A stretch of DNA of 64,000 nucleotides from Sphingobium sp. EM0848 (GCF_013375555.1 NZ_JABXWB010000005.1:998501-1062500), one strand, 5' to 3'; shown: positions 24,607 through 32,230, counted from the stretch's first letter. The notes: generated by a model not told the origin, from the sequence alone. Translations and numbers: made by a program.

Positions 24607-25776
24607 TTATCCGTTCGCTTGCTTGGGGAAAATGACCGTGGTCGCGGTGGCGCGATCCCGGCGGAAGCCCGCAACCGCATTGGGGTTGAGCGCGACGCCA
24701 AGGCCGGGGCCGGTGGGCACGGTCAGACTGTAGTCGGAATAATCCAGCGGTTCGGTGAGAACTTCCTCAGTCAGCAGCAGCGGTCCGAACAGCTCGGTCC
24801 CGAAGGCCAGATCGTTGAAGGTCGCGAAAAGTTGCGCTGAGGCAACCGTGCCCACGCCGCCTTCCAGCATGGTGCCGCCATAGAGCGCCACGCCCGCCGC
24901 TTCGGCAATGCCCGCCAGCGCCTTGGCAGGGCCAAGCCCGCCCGCCTGCGCAATCTTGACCGCGAACACGTCCGCCGCACTGGCCGAGGCATAGGCGAAC
25001 GCGGTATCGGGGCCGTAGAGCGCTTCATCCGCCATGATCGCCAGCTTGCCCATCGCGGTCAGCCGCGCCATGCCGGCCAGATGGCTCGCCTTGATCGGCT
25101 GCTCCACCAGATCGACCCCGGCATCGGCCAGCAGGGCAAGACCGCGCTTGGCGGTGGCTTCGCCCCAGGCCTGATTGACGTCGACCCGCACGCTGGCCCG
25201 GTCGCCCAAGGCCCGCTTGATCGCCGCGACATGCGCGACATCATCTTCCAGACGGCGCTTGCCGATTTTGAGCTTGAAGGCATTGTGACGGCGGGAAGCG
25301 AGCATCGCTTCGGCCTCTTCAATGTCGCGTCCGGTATCGCCGCTGGCGAGGGTCCACAACACCGGCAGCCTGTCACGCAGACGTCCGCCCAGCAATTCGC
25401 TGACGGGCACGCCCAGCCGCTTGCCCTGCGCGTCCAGCAAGGCGGTTTCGATGGCGTTCTTCACGAAATGATTGGCGGAAATCTGCTTGCGCAGCGCGGC
25501 CATGATCATGGCGGGGCGGGTCGCGTCGCTGCCCTTCAGGATCGGCGCGGCATAGCTGTCGATGGTGAGCTTGATGCTCTCGGGACTTTCCGCGCCATAG
25601 CTGAGGCCGCCGATGGTCGTGCCTTCGCCGATGCCCTCGATCCCGTCCGAGCAGATCAGCCGAACGATGACCATGGCCTGCGATTGCATGGTGGCGACGG
25701 ACAAGACATGCGGACGGATGGTCGGCACATCGAGGATGAATGTCTCAATCGCATCGACGGTAATGGGGGATGCCAT
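24607..25776 (-). CDS. catB: Muconate cycloisomerase
   Basis: I start at ATG 25776 (MASPITVDAIETFILDVPTIRPH), with GGAGAGAG upstream; the frame's extension to 25950 covers the promoter. The 389-residue enolase-superfamily enzyme shows the KxK lysines (FKLKIGKRR), the metal ligands in VRVDVNQAW, DLVEQPI and MADEAL, and the late KIAQAGG lysine. It lactonises cis,cis-muconate. First gene of the operon catB-catC-catA-pcaI-pcaJ-pcaF-pcaD. A LysR-type box lies 78 bp upstream (25854-25868). Confidence 0.94.
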   Translation of the reverse strand: MASPITVDAIETFILDVPTIRPHVLSVATMQSQAMVIVRLICSDGIEGIGEGTTIGGLSYGAESPESIKLTIDSYAAPILKGSDATRPAMIMAALRKQISANHFVKNAIETALLDAQGKRLGVPVSELLGGRLRDRLPVLWTLASGDTGRDIEEAEAMLASRRHNAFKLKIGKRRLEDDVAHVAAIKRALGDRASVRVDVNQAWGEATAKRGLALLADAGVDLVEQPIKASHLAGMARLTAMGKLAIMADEALYGPDTAFAYASASAADVFAVKIAQAGGLGPAKALAGIAEAAGVALYGGTMLEGGVGTVASAQLFATFNDLAFGTELFGPLLLTEEVLTEPLDYSDYSLTVPTGPGLGVALNPNAVAGFRRDRATATTVIFPKQANG

Positions 25777-25853
25777 ATAACTCTCTCCGCTGTCTTGGGT
25801 CGGAGAATAATGTCCGGCTTCGATAATGGGAAAGACTGTTTGGGTTAGGCTTG

Positions 25854-25868
25854 ATGCCTTTAAGGTAT
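25854..25868. promoter_or_regulatory. LysR-type operator ATGCC-N5-GGTAT before catB
   Basis: Reads ATGCCTTTAAGGTAT on the plus strand (ATACCTTAAAGGCAT in the direction of catB), a near-perfect T-N11-A dyad and one mismatch from ATAC-N7-GTAT. It is centred about 85 bp before the catB ATG, a normal place for LysR recognition. GCCTGAT follows at 25872-25878, matching an arm of the palindrome at 18994-19022. The rest of the 343-bp gap 25777-26119 holds the catB leader and, at 25993-26018, the promoter of the opposite gene. Confidence 0.65.
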
Positions 25869-25992
25869 TACGCCTGATCTTTGCGATCCCCCGGCGGCCG
25901 GGGCGGGCAGTGTTGCGCATGATACCCGTTTTAAAGGCCTGGCCCGGCATTTGTGCGGTTGAGCGTGATGCTTGCCATATGCAACCGGCTGC

Positions 25993-26018
25993 TGAACCAT
26001 TGCCTGTTCCTGAGGCAC
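25993..26018 (+). promoter_or_regulatory. Predicted ECF sigma promoter E: TGAACC-N17-CAC before the SGNH gene
   Basis: TGAAC at 25993-25997 and CAC at 26016-26018 with 18 bp between them, and GG before CAC. The same spaced pair is found before the sigma operon, the polyketide synthase gene, the cupredoxin gene and the carbamoyltransferase operon. The start codon at 26120 is about 100 bp downstream, leaving a longer leader than at the other four promoters. Confidence 0.55.
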
Positions 26019-26119
26019 CAAGGTGTCGATACAGGCGGCTGTGGAACTCCAGACATGAACCTGATGCTTGATGATAAACCTATGGGTGCACCCACCCCAT
26101 TCGACGTGAAGCGACGCCG

Positions 26120-27286
26120 ATGATGCCCCTGCGCGCGCGGATCGCCGCAGCGGTCGTAGCAATCATCGGACTGCTGCTGGTCCTTGCCGCCATCATGGCG
26201 GATCAGGCGTGGTTCGACGCGCATTTCCTGCCGGTATTCTTCATCACGCGCGACGACTTCCTGCTGGGGACATGGCTGGCCCGCCTCGCCGTGGGTGGAT
26301 TGGGACTGGCGCTGCTTTTTCCGCTGCGCCCGGTCATCCGCAGGGCCTTTGCCCGACAAGGATGGAAGGACCTGCTTCCGCAAATCCTCGCTCTTGCACT
26401 GGCCTTGATACTGGCGCTCGGCACAGGCGAATTGCTGTTGCGCCTGCGCTCGCCCCGCGCTGCTGAAGAAGATCCACCGCAACAGGAACCGTTGCGCCAC
26501 CATGATCCGATACTCGGCTGGACCTTCGTGCCCGGTCGCTCGGCACAGGCGATGGAGGGCGGGCGGATGATCGACTATGCCTTCGACCCCCATGGCTTTC
26601 GCGTCCGCAGCCTTGCCGAGCCGGTCGATCCGCGAAAACCCAGCATTCTCTTTGCGGGCGAGTCCGTCATGGAGGGCTTTGGTCTGCAATGGCAGGAAAG
26701 CATCGGCGCGCGGACCGCCGCCCTGCTGGGGCTTCAGCCGGTCAACATGGGCGTGAACGGCTATGCCGACGATCAGATTTATGGACGGCTGAAGCGGGAA
26801 TTGCCGCGCTTTGCCCGGCCGGTGGCCGTCGTCATCCTCTTTGCGCCGGGCCTCATGTTCCGCGACGACGACATCGACAGGCCGCATCTCGGCCCGCATC
26901 TGAACTGGCACCCGGCGGAGCACCGGCTGCGTCTGCTCAGGCTGCTGGATTTTTATGTGCCCTATCATAGCAGCGCGGCCATGGAACGACTCGTCCGTCA
27001 GGTTCGGGACCAGTTGACGGCCAGCGTGGAACTGGCGCGCGCGCATCATGCAGCCGTGCTGATACTCGTTCCGCATTTCGGTGCCATCGACCGACGGGAG
27101 GCGCTGCTCCGCCGACGGATATTGGATGAAGGACGCATCCCCTATCTCTGGCTTGAGCTGGACCCGGCATGGCGGCTGCCCGACGACCCGCATCCCGACG
27201 CCAGGGGAGCGGATGTCATGGCGCAGGCGATTGCCGAACGGCTGAAACAGGCAAGGCTGCGCGCCGGAAAGGATCAGAACATATAG
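26120..27286 (+). CDS. Membrane-anchored SGNH hydrolase-like protein
   Basis: The 388-residue protein begins with three hydrophobic helices (roughly 8-28, 50-70, 88-105), then a soluble domain with SGNH blocks: GESVMEGFGLQWQESIGAR (candidate Ser of block I), VNMGVNGYADDQIYGRL (block II Gly), and near the C-terminus DDPHPDARGADVMAQAIAE (candidate Asp/His of block V). The typical block III Asn is not obvious. Such proteins act as esterases or acyltransferases on glycans or lipids at the membrane. The short ORF 26055-26123 (22 codons) overlaps this start. The gene is convergent with the porin gene, overlapping it by 13 bp. A predicted ECF promoter (25993-26018) ties it to the 30-36 kb genes. Substrate unknown. 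Confidence 0.72.
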   Translation: MMPLRARIAAAVVAIIGLLLVLAAIMADQAWFDAHFLPVFFITRDDFLLGTWLARLAVGGLGLALLFPLRPVIRRAFARQGWKDLLPQILALALALILALGTGELLLRLRSPRAAEEDPPQQEPLRHHDPILGWTFVPGRSAQAMEGGRMIDYAFDPHGFRVRSLAEPVDPRKPSILFAGESVMEGFGLQWQESIGARTAALLGLQPVNMGVNGYADDQIYGRLKRELPRFARPVAVVILFAPGLMFRDDDIDRPHLGPHLNWHPAEHRLRLLRLLDFYVPYHSSAAMERLVRQVRDQLTASVELARAHHAAVLILVPHFGAIDRREALLRRRILDEGRIPYLWLELDPAWRLPDDPHPDARGADVMAQAIAERLKQARLRAGKDQNI

Positions 27287-27969
27287 GCGATGCTGGCGAG
27301 CACGGTCGTTCGGTCGGGGCGCTGCTCATAATAGTCGGCGTTGCGGCCGCCGCCTGTCAGGGCCAATTGCACCTCAAAATCTCCCGCCTGTTTCGCCAGG
27401 CTCACGCGCCAGTCCCGATGCACTTTCCTGCCGTCAGGGGGCAGTTGACCGGCCATTTGGAACAGCGCGCCCGCATGAGCGCCAATTTGCCAGTCGCGCA
27501 CGGGGCTGAAGGCGGCATTTATCTCACCATAGATTGTCTGGACATCGGATCGGAAATAATCCGGGCTGTAGGCGATGCGCGCGGACAGATGGCCCGACGC
27601 GACCCCTGCGTAAAATTCGGTATAATGGGCATTCTCGCCCCCGCTATAATAGTCCGTATAGCCGGACGCGACGATGCCGATGTCGATGGCCGGACCGGAT
27701 CGTAGTTTCCAGGCGTGGCCGATATTGCCCTTGATGTTGAGGGGATGCGGCCCATCAGAGGTCAGCACCGCCGTCGCGGACCCCGCCAGGTAAAAACCTG
27801 ACACATCGTCATAGGTCATGTCCAGAGTGGCGACCGGATGGCCGTTGCTCAACGACTGGCCGCGAAACCGGTCGTCGCTGGCAAGGGACAGGCTGGTCCC
27901 TATCTCCGCCCGCGCCGGGATGGACAGGCCGGAAAGCAGCAGCAACAGGGACCATGCAGCCGTCCGCAT
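27274..27969 (-). CDS. TorF-family putative outer-membrane porin
   Basis: I start at ATG 27969 (MRTAAWSLLLLLSGLSIPARA), a clean signal peptide. The mature ~210 residues show the TorF/Gcw_chp pattern: EIGTSLSLASDDRFRGQSLSNGHPVATLDMTYDD, FYLAGSATAVL, IDIGIVASGYTDYYSG and HYTEFYAGVA, alternating amphipathic strands ending in YMF. It is the last gene of the sigma/anti-sigma/S8 protease operon, 4 bp after the protease gene. A porin under ECF control is consistent with an envelope response. The compound it passes is not known. Confidence 0.78.
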   Translation of the reverse strand: MRTAAWSLLLLLSGLSIPARAEIGTSLSLASDDRFRGQSLSNGHPVATLDMTYDDVSGFYLAGSATAVLTSDGPHPLNIKGNIGHAWKLRSGPAIDIGIVASGYTDYYSGGENAHYTEFYAGVASGHLSARIAYSPDYFRSDVQTIYGEINAAFSPVRDWQIGAHAGALFQMAGQLPPDGRKVHRDWRVSLAKQAGDFEVQLALTGGGRNADYYEQRPDRTTVLASIAYMF

Positions 27970-27973
27970 GGCG

Positions 27974-29233
27974 TCATGGCGGCGCGATGGCGGCGATCTT
28001 CGGGGCGCGGGCGCAGGCGCAGTCACAGGGGCCGGACAGATGCAGCAGCGACGCGCAGGCGTCTATCGCGCCGCCATCCGCCCGCGCCGCGACCAAGGTC
28101 GGGCGATCGCCACGCACCGGCCGTCCAGCCCGCAGAAGCGCGAGGAGGCCGCTGACATGGGCCGCCGCATAGGAACTGCCATTGACCAGAGTCCATCGTC
28201 CCCCCGGCTGCGTGGTAGGCACGTCACGTCCGGGCGCAGTGTAGACGCCATGGACCGATGCGGCCAGAGCTTCGTCCGAAACGGCGATCACCCCGGGCTG
28301 GGACGCGGGAAAGCCGCCCTTGGGAAGTGTCAGGTCGAAGGCCGCGACCACCCCGGCGCCTCGCGCGATCGCAAGCGCTATCAACCGGCCCAGCAGCATA
28401 TCCTGCGGTCCCGCCAGACTGAGGTTGATGACCTGCGCTCTGTTCTCGATGGCGAAATGCAGCGCCTTGGCAAGGCTCAGGCTGTCGCAGAGCGTGGCGG
28501 TTGAACCGGTCCGTTGCCAGCAGGCACGCAGCGCCATCAGGCGGGCCTGCGGCGCGACGCCGACAATGCCGACGCCATTATTGGCCTTGGCCGCGATGAC
28601 ACCGGCGACAGCCGTGCCATGCTGTTCCACAGCGGCCGGATGATCTGCAACGAAATTCCGGTTGATCGCGACCTGTCCGGCAAGGTCGGGATGCCGCCCA
28701 TCAACGCCACTGTCGATCACCGCTATGGTAACGCCCTTGCCGACGGATAGCTGGTGCAGGTCGGCCAGCCGCCAGAGCCGCGCATCGGGCTGGGCGGGGA
28801 AGAGCGGATCATTATAAGCGGACGGATTGCCCCGGGCGTTATAGAGGTGCATCGGTTCGGCAAAGACCACGGCCGGGTCGCTGGACACCTGTTGCACGGC
28901 ATCGGCGACCGATTGGGGTTCGGGCACCGTCATGATGAAGCAATCGAGGTCAAGCAGCGGCATGGGCCATTCATCGGCCAGTTTCAGGCCATGGTGCCGC
29001 GCGATCCGCTCGGCCTCATGGCGGCGGGCGCTGCGCGCCTGAATATCCCCGTAACCGCCGCCATAGCCATGGTTGAGGCGCATATGGTCCGGGGGAAGGC
29101 GGGTCAGGACCAGGATCTGGCGAGGGGCCGCGTCAGTCTCCGCCATCTGGGCGTGGACCGGGGAAAGGGCAGGCAGCAGCAGCGCCGCGCAGAGCGAAAG
29201 CCAAGTGCCCAGCGTGGCCAGGCGACGGATCAT
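27974..29233 (-). CDS. Secreted S8 (subtilisin-like) serine protease
   Basis: Start at ATG 29233 (MIRRLATLGTWLSLCAALLLPALSPVHA), a signal peptide. The 419-residue protein has an inhibitor-like propeptide (residues ~30-125, QILVLTRLPPDHMRL to AVVFAEPMHLYN), then the S8 triad: Asp in TIAVIDSGVDGRHPDL, His in EQHGTAVAGVIAAK, and Ser in LVNGSSYAAAHVSGLLALL. The C-terminus is Cys-rich (CASLLHLSGPCDCACARAP). It overlaps the anti-sigma gene by ATGA and precedes the porin gene by 4 bp. One idea is that it degrades envelope proteins or the anti-sigma factor during the response; this is unproven. Confidence 0.88.
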   Translation of the reverse strand: MIRRLATLGTWLSLCAALLLPALSPVHAQMAETDAAPRQILVLTRLPPDHMRLNHGYGGGYGDIQARSARRHEAERIARHHGLKLADEWPMPLLDLDCFIMTVPEPQSVADAVQQVSSDPAVVFAEPMHLYNARGNPSAYNDPLFPAQPDARLWRLADLHQLSVGKGVTIAVIDSGVDGRHPDLAGQVAINRNFVADHPAAVEQHGTAVAGVIAAKANNGVGIVGVAPQARLMALRACWQRTGSTATLCDSLSLAKALHFAIENRAQVINLSLAGPQDMLLGRLIALAIARGAGVVAAFDLTLPKGGFPASQPGVIAVSDEALAASVHGVYTAPGRDVPTTQPGGRWTLVNGSSYAAAHVSGLLALLRAGRPVRGDRPTLVAARADGGAIDACASLLHLSGPCDCACARAPKIAAIAPP

Positions 29234-29862
29234 GGCTGGCCCTCTCCATCCAGAGGTTGCGCCAGCACAATGTCCTGCTGCCCGCGCAGCGCCTTCAGGA
29301 TCATGTCCCTGTCCTGCGGCGCGACTTGCAGCACATAGGCCCCCGCCGCCGTCGGCCCGTCGACCAGCCGGGCGCGCTGGGCGGTCAGCAGCCGGCGCAG
29401 ATTTTCCTCCCGGCTGTCGGGCCGGAAGATCACAATGACATTGCCCGGACGGGCGGCGACGGTTGACCCGAGGGCGTGGTAGGGCGCAGGCGGGCCTTGC
29501 GGCAGCAGGAGCATGGCCACCGATGCGGCCAAAGCGACCTGTCCGGCCAGCAGCCAGCCGAATTTCCCCGGCCATGCCAGCAGCCGGAGGAAGGCCGCGC
29601 CCCTGCGCCCTTGCTCATGCCGGATGGGCGCGATGCGGCGGCGAAGCACGCTGAAATCCGCTCCTCCGTCGAGGACGAGACCGGCAATCCCGGCCGCCAG
29701 CTCCCGCTCCGTCGCCAGTTCCTCCCGGCATTGGGCGCAATCTGAAAGATGTGCCGCAACCAGATCATGGTCGGCCGGATCGAGCCGGCCCGTCACATAC
29801 CAGGGCAGCAACTGTTGCGTGTCCCGGTGCGGATCGCGATGCAGTCGAATGATGTTGGCCAT
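29230..29862 (-). CDS. Zinc-finger anti-sigma factor, single-pass membrane protein
   Basis: Start at ATG 29862 (MANIIRLHRDPHRDTQQLLPWYVTGRL). The N-terminal ~50 residues contain the zf-HC2-type motif HLSDCAQCREEL, the usual sigma-binding ZAS domain. A hydrophobic segment (FGWLLAGQVALAASVAMLLLP) near residue 110 crosses the inner membrane, and a ~85-residue periplasmic domain with VIVIFRPDSREENLRRLLTAQRARLVDGPTAAGAYVLQV follows. It follows the sigma gene by 10 bp and overlaps the protease gene, a standard sigma/anti-sigma pair that reads an envelope signal. Confidence 0.88.
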   Translation of the reverse strand: MANIIRLHRDPHRDTQQLLPWYVTGRLDPADHDLVAAHLSDCAQCREELATERELAAGIAGLVLDGGADFSVLRRRIAPIRHEQGRRGAAFLRLLAWPGKFGWLLAGQVALAASVAMLLLPQGPPAPYHALGSTVAARPGNVIVIFRPDSREENLRRLLTAQRARLVDGPTAAGAYVLQVAPQDRDMILKALRGQQDIVLAQPLDGEGQP

Positions 29863-29872
29863 CGCTCCTATC

Positions 29873-30469
29873 CTATAGCCAGTCAGCCGGTTCGCCCGCC
29901 AGCAGACGCCGCAGATGCCGCCTGGCGTGAAACATCCGCGTTTTGATCGTATCGACGGGACAGCCCATGATCTCGGCAATCTCGCGATAGCCCATCTGAT
30001 GGAAATAGGTCAGATCGACGACCGTGCGATGATCGACCGACAATTGTTCCATGGCTTGTTGCAGGGACTGGCCCACGCGCGTCCGGTTCAGATGTTCGTC
30101 GGGCGTCTCCTCCTCGCTCGCGCGATTTTCCGCCTGGATGTCCTCCACCGGGTCGTCCCTGCGGCGCAGCGCTTTCATGGCCTTGTGATAGGCTATGGCG
30201 AAGATCCAGGTCGAAAGTCTGCTCGCGCCGCGATAGCTGGCCGGCTTTTCCCACACCGCCATCATCGTATCGTTCAGCACCTCTTCCACGATATGCGGCT
30301 GGTGCACGATGTGGAGGAGAAAGCGGGTCAGACGCGCGTGATAGCGATGGTACAGTTCTTCGAAAGCATGGACGTCGCGGGCGCAGATCCGGACGATCAG
30401 GCGACCGTCGCCGGACTGGTCCCCGTCCGGTTCCCGAACATGCCGACCGATCGCCAATCTTCCGATCAA
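29873..30469 (-). CDS. ECF-type RNA polymerase sigma factor
   Basis: The 198-residue protein has sigma region 2 (FEELYHRYHARLTRFLLHIV, EEVLNDTMMAVWEKPASYRGASRLSTWIFAIAYHKAMKALRR) and region 4 (LSVDHRTVVDLTYFHQMGYREIAEIMGCPVDTIKTRMFHARRHLRRLL). There is no region 1 or 3. No ATG is available; TTG at 30469 is preceded by GGGAGACGGG, which supports that start. First gene of an operon with anti-sigma factor, S8 protease and porin. A TGAAC-N18-CAC element at 30498-30523 is its own likely promoter, suggesting autoregulation. The ECF group number is not assigned. Confidence 0.9.
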   Translation of the reverse strand: MIGRLAIGRHVREPDGDQSGDGRLIVRICARDVHAFEELYHRYHARLTRFLLHIVHQPHIVEEVLNDTMMAVWEKPASYRGASRLSTWIFAIAYHKAMKALRRRDDPVEDIQAENRASEEETPDEHLNRTRVGQSLQQAMEQLSVDHRTVVDLTYFHQMGYREIAEIMGCPVDTIKTRMFHARRHLRRLLAGEPADWL

Positions 30470-30497
30470 GTCCCGTCTCCCTGCCGTCGGGGAATAA

Positions 30498-30523
30498 GTG
30501 TCCTGCAGCCGTGGAAAAGTTCA
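30498..30523 (-). promoter_or_regulatory. Predicted ECF sigma promoter A of the sigma operon
   Basis: On the minus strand TGAAC (30523-30519), 18 bp, then CAC (30500-30498). The start codon TTG at 30469 lies 28 bp past the CAC. This position before the sigma gene implies self-activation. It stands back to back with promoter B, 30 bp away. Confidence 0.6.
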
Positions 30524-30553
30524 ACCGGCGGCGGACGAGCCACAGATAGCCTG

Positions 30554-30579
30554 TGAACCGAACGCTGCCCCGGCAGCAC
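30554..30579 (+). promoter_or_regulatory. Predicted ECF sigma promoter B of the type III PKS gene
   Basis: TGAAC at 30554-30558 and CAC at 30577-30579, spacer 18 bp, 59 bp before the polyketide synthase ATG. Oriented opposite to promoter A, so one 120-bp region serves the sigma operon and the synthase. Confidence 0.6.
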
Positions 30580-30638
30580 ATAGGATAAACCCTCCCGGGA
30601 GTTTTCGCCACGGCGTCGCAACAGATGCAGGTTGAACA

Positions 30639-31709
30639 ATGACCAGACCCATTGCCCATATCCATGCGGTCGGAACGGCCGTGCCGGGACATGACATCCA
30701 TCATGCCTTTCTGAACTGGGCGGACGGGCGCCTTGCCGACCCCCATGACCGGGCGCTGTTCCGCCGCATGGCCGCGCGGTCGGGCATCGAGCATCGCTGG
30801 TCGGTCCTGCCCCGTGCCACCGACGGCGGATCGCCGGTGGAACCGGGTGGCTTCTATCATGGCGCAACCTTGCCCTCGACCGGCGCGCGGATGGCCGTCT
30901 ATGCGCAGGCGGCGCCACGGTTGGCGCAGGAAGCTGTCGAGGCCCTGCGGCAGAAAATCACCCTCGACGGCATCACCCATCTGGTGGTGGCAAGCTGTAC
31001 CGGCTTTGTCGCGCCGGGGATCGACCAGATGCTGATCGACCGGCTCGGGCTCAGCCCGTCCGTCGAAAGGACGCTGGTGGGTTTCATGGGCTGTTATGCC
31101 GCCGTCGCCGCATTGCGGGTTGCCGACTATATCGCCCGATCGGATGACGAGGCGCGGGTTCTGGTCGTGACCGTCGAGCTGTCCTCCTTGCACCTGACGG
31201 CGGGATGCAGCATCGAATTCCTGCTCGCGGGCCTCCAGTTCGGCGATGGTGCGGCGGCGGCGCTGGTGAGCGCAACGCCGGGCGGGCTGGCGCTTTCCCA
31301 TTTCTTCTGCGCCACCCTGCCCGACAGCGCGGAGCTGATCCGGTGGATCATTGGCGACACGGGGTTCGAAATGACCCTTTCGGGCCAGGTGCCGGGCCGG
31401 ATCGCGGACGGGCTTCGCGATCCTGCGATCCGGGCCACCATATTGCAGGACTGGGCGCCGACAGAACTTGTCTGGGCGGTGCATCCGGGCGGTCGCTCCA
31501 TCCTTGACGCGGTTGCTGCCGCGCTTGCGTTGCCGGCGGATGCACTCGCTGCGTCCCGGTCGGTGCTGGCGCGCTTTGGCAACATGTCTTCAGCGACATT
31601 GATGTTCGTGCTGGCGGAGTTGATGGAGCAGCCCGGCCCCTTTGACGGCGCGGCGCTGGCATTCGGCCCCGGTCTCGCCGCGGAGGGTTTCCGATTTGCA
31701 GGGGGATAA
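30639..31709 (+). CDS. Type III polyketide synthase (chalcone/stilbene synthase family)
   Basis: The 356-residue thiolase-fold enzyme has the Cys-His-Asn triad: C152 in VGFMGCYAAVAALR, H282 in VWAVHPGGRSILD and N315 in RFGNMSSATLMFVL. The N-terminal part shows THLVVASCTGFVAPGIDQMLI. Bacterial members extend acyl-CoA starters with malonyl-CoA to make alkylpyrones, alkylresorcinols or phloroglucinols; the product here is not predictable. It stands alone on its transcript, divergent from the ECF sigma operon and convergent with the cupredoxin gene. A TGAAC-N18-CAC element precedes it. Confidence 0.93.
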   Translation: MTRPIAHIHAVGTAVPGHDIHHAFLNWADGRLADPHDRALFRRMAARSGIEHRWSVLPRATDGGSPVEPGGFYHGATLPSTGARMAVYAQAAPRLAQEAVEALRQKITLDGITHLVVASCTGFVAPGIDQMLIDRLGLSPSVERTLVGFMGCYAAVAALRVADYIARSDDEARVLVVTVELSSLHLTAGCSIEFLLAGLQFGDGAAAALVSATPGGLALSHFFCATLPDSAELIRWIIGDTGFEMTLSGQVPGRIADGLRDPAIRATILQDWAPTELVWAVHPGGRSILDAVAAALALPADALAASRSVLARFGNMSSATLMFVLAELMEQPGPFDGAALAFGPGLAAEGFRFAGG

Positions 31710-31733
31710 GCGGAAATCGCGCTGCCGGTCCGC

Positions 31734-32129
31734 CTATTGAACGATGACAGTGCCCTTCATGCCGAAGCTGCTGTGCATGAAATGCGAACAATGGCTTTCA
31801 TATGTGCCCGCCTGTCCCGGCACCAGAAGGATGTCCACCGATTGCCCGCCATGTAAAGCGAGTTCGCCATCTTTCACCTTGCCGCGATCTTCGGGGGCTA
31901 TGGCGCTGCTGGCGAAGAAGGATTTCGCCACGAAATTGTGGCCGCCCGATGCGCTGTTCACGAAATGAAGCCGGTAACTTTGCCCCCGCTGGAGTGTCAG
32001 GGTCGACGGCGTGAAGCGGAAGTTGGACAGGGTGACCGTCACGGTCTGGACCTGTCCGGCCGGCTGGGCGGCGGCCATCGCACTGCACAGGGCCAGCATG
32101 ACCAGAGCCGGAACTTTCAGATGGCGCAT
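31734..32129 (-). CDS. Secreted cupredoxin-domain copper protein
   Basis: ATG at 32129 follows GGAGG. The 131-residue product has a signal peptide (cleavage after SAMAAA) and a plastocyanin/azurin-like fold with VTVTLSNFRFTPSTLTLQRGQSYRLHFVN. Candidate type-1 copper ligands are H64 (SGGHNF), C114, a His at 116 or 119, and M124 (ESHCSHFMHSSFGMKG). It would carry electrons or store copper in the periplasm. A minus-strand TGAAC-N18-CAC element lies 32 bp before the start, so it appears to belong to the ECF regulon of this block. It is convergent with the polyketide synthase gene. Confidence 0.85.
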   Translation of the reverse strand: MRHLKVPALVMLALCSAMAAAQPAGQVQTVTVTLSNFRFTPSTLTLQRGQSYRLHFVNSASGGHNFVAKSFFASSAIAPEDRGKVKDGELALHGGQSVDILLVPGQAGTYESHCSHFMHSSFGMKGTVIVQ

Positions 32130-32160
32130 AATCGCCTCCCTCACATGACATATGGGTTCA

Positions 32161-32186
32161 GTGCCCGCTGCGCATGATCCGGTTCA
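32161..32186 (-). promoter_or_regulatory. Predicted ECF sigma promoter D of the cupredoxin gene
   Basis: On the minus strand TGAAC (32186-32182), 18 bp ending GG, then CAC (32163-32161) followed by T. It lies 32 bp before the cupredoxin ATG and stands back to back with promoter C. Confidence 0.55.
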
Positions 32187-32204
32187 AATCGATCGTGCCG
32201 CCGA

Positions 32205-32230
32205 TGAACCATATCCCTGCTGCCCGGCAC
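32205..32230 (+). promoter_or_regulatory. Predicted ECF sigma promoter C of the ferritin-like/carbamoyltransferase operon
   Basis: TGAAC at 32205-32209, 18 bp ending GG, CAC at 32228-32230 followed by T. The ferritin-like gene ATG (32270) lies 39 bp downstream. Same layout as promoters A, B, D and E. Confidence 0.6.

Noticed and set aside
32151..32160. A second TGAACC just before the cupredoxin gene
   Set aside because: No CAC at the 18-bp position; the upstream copy at 32182-32186 has the full element.
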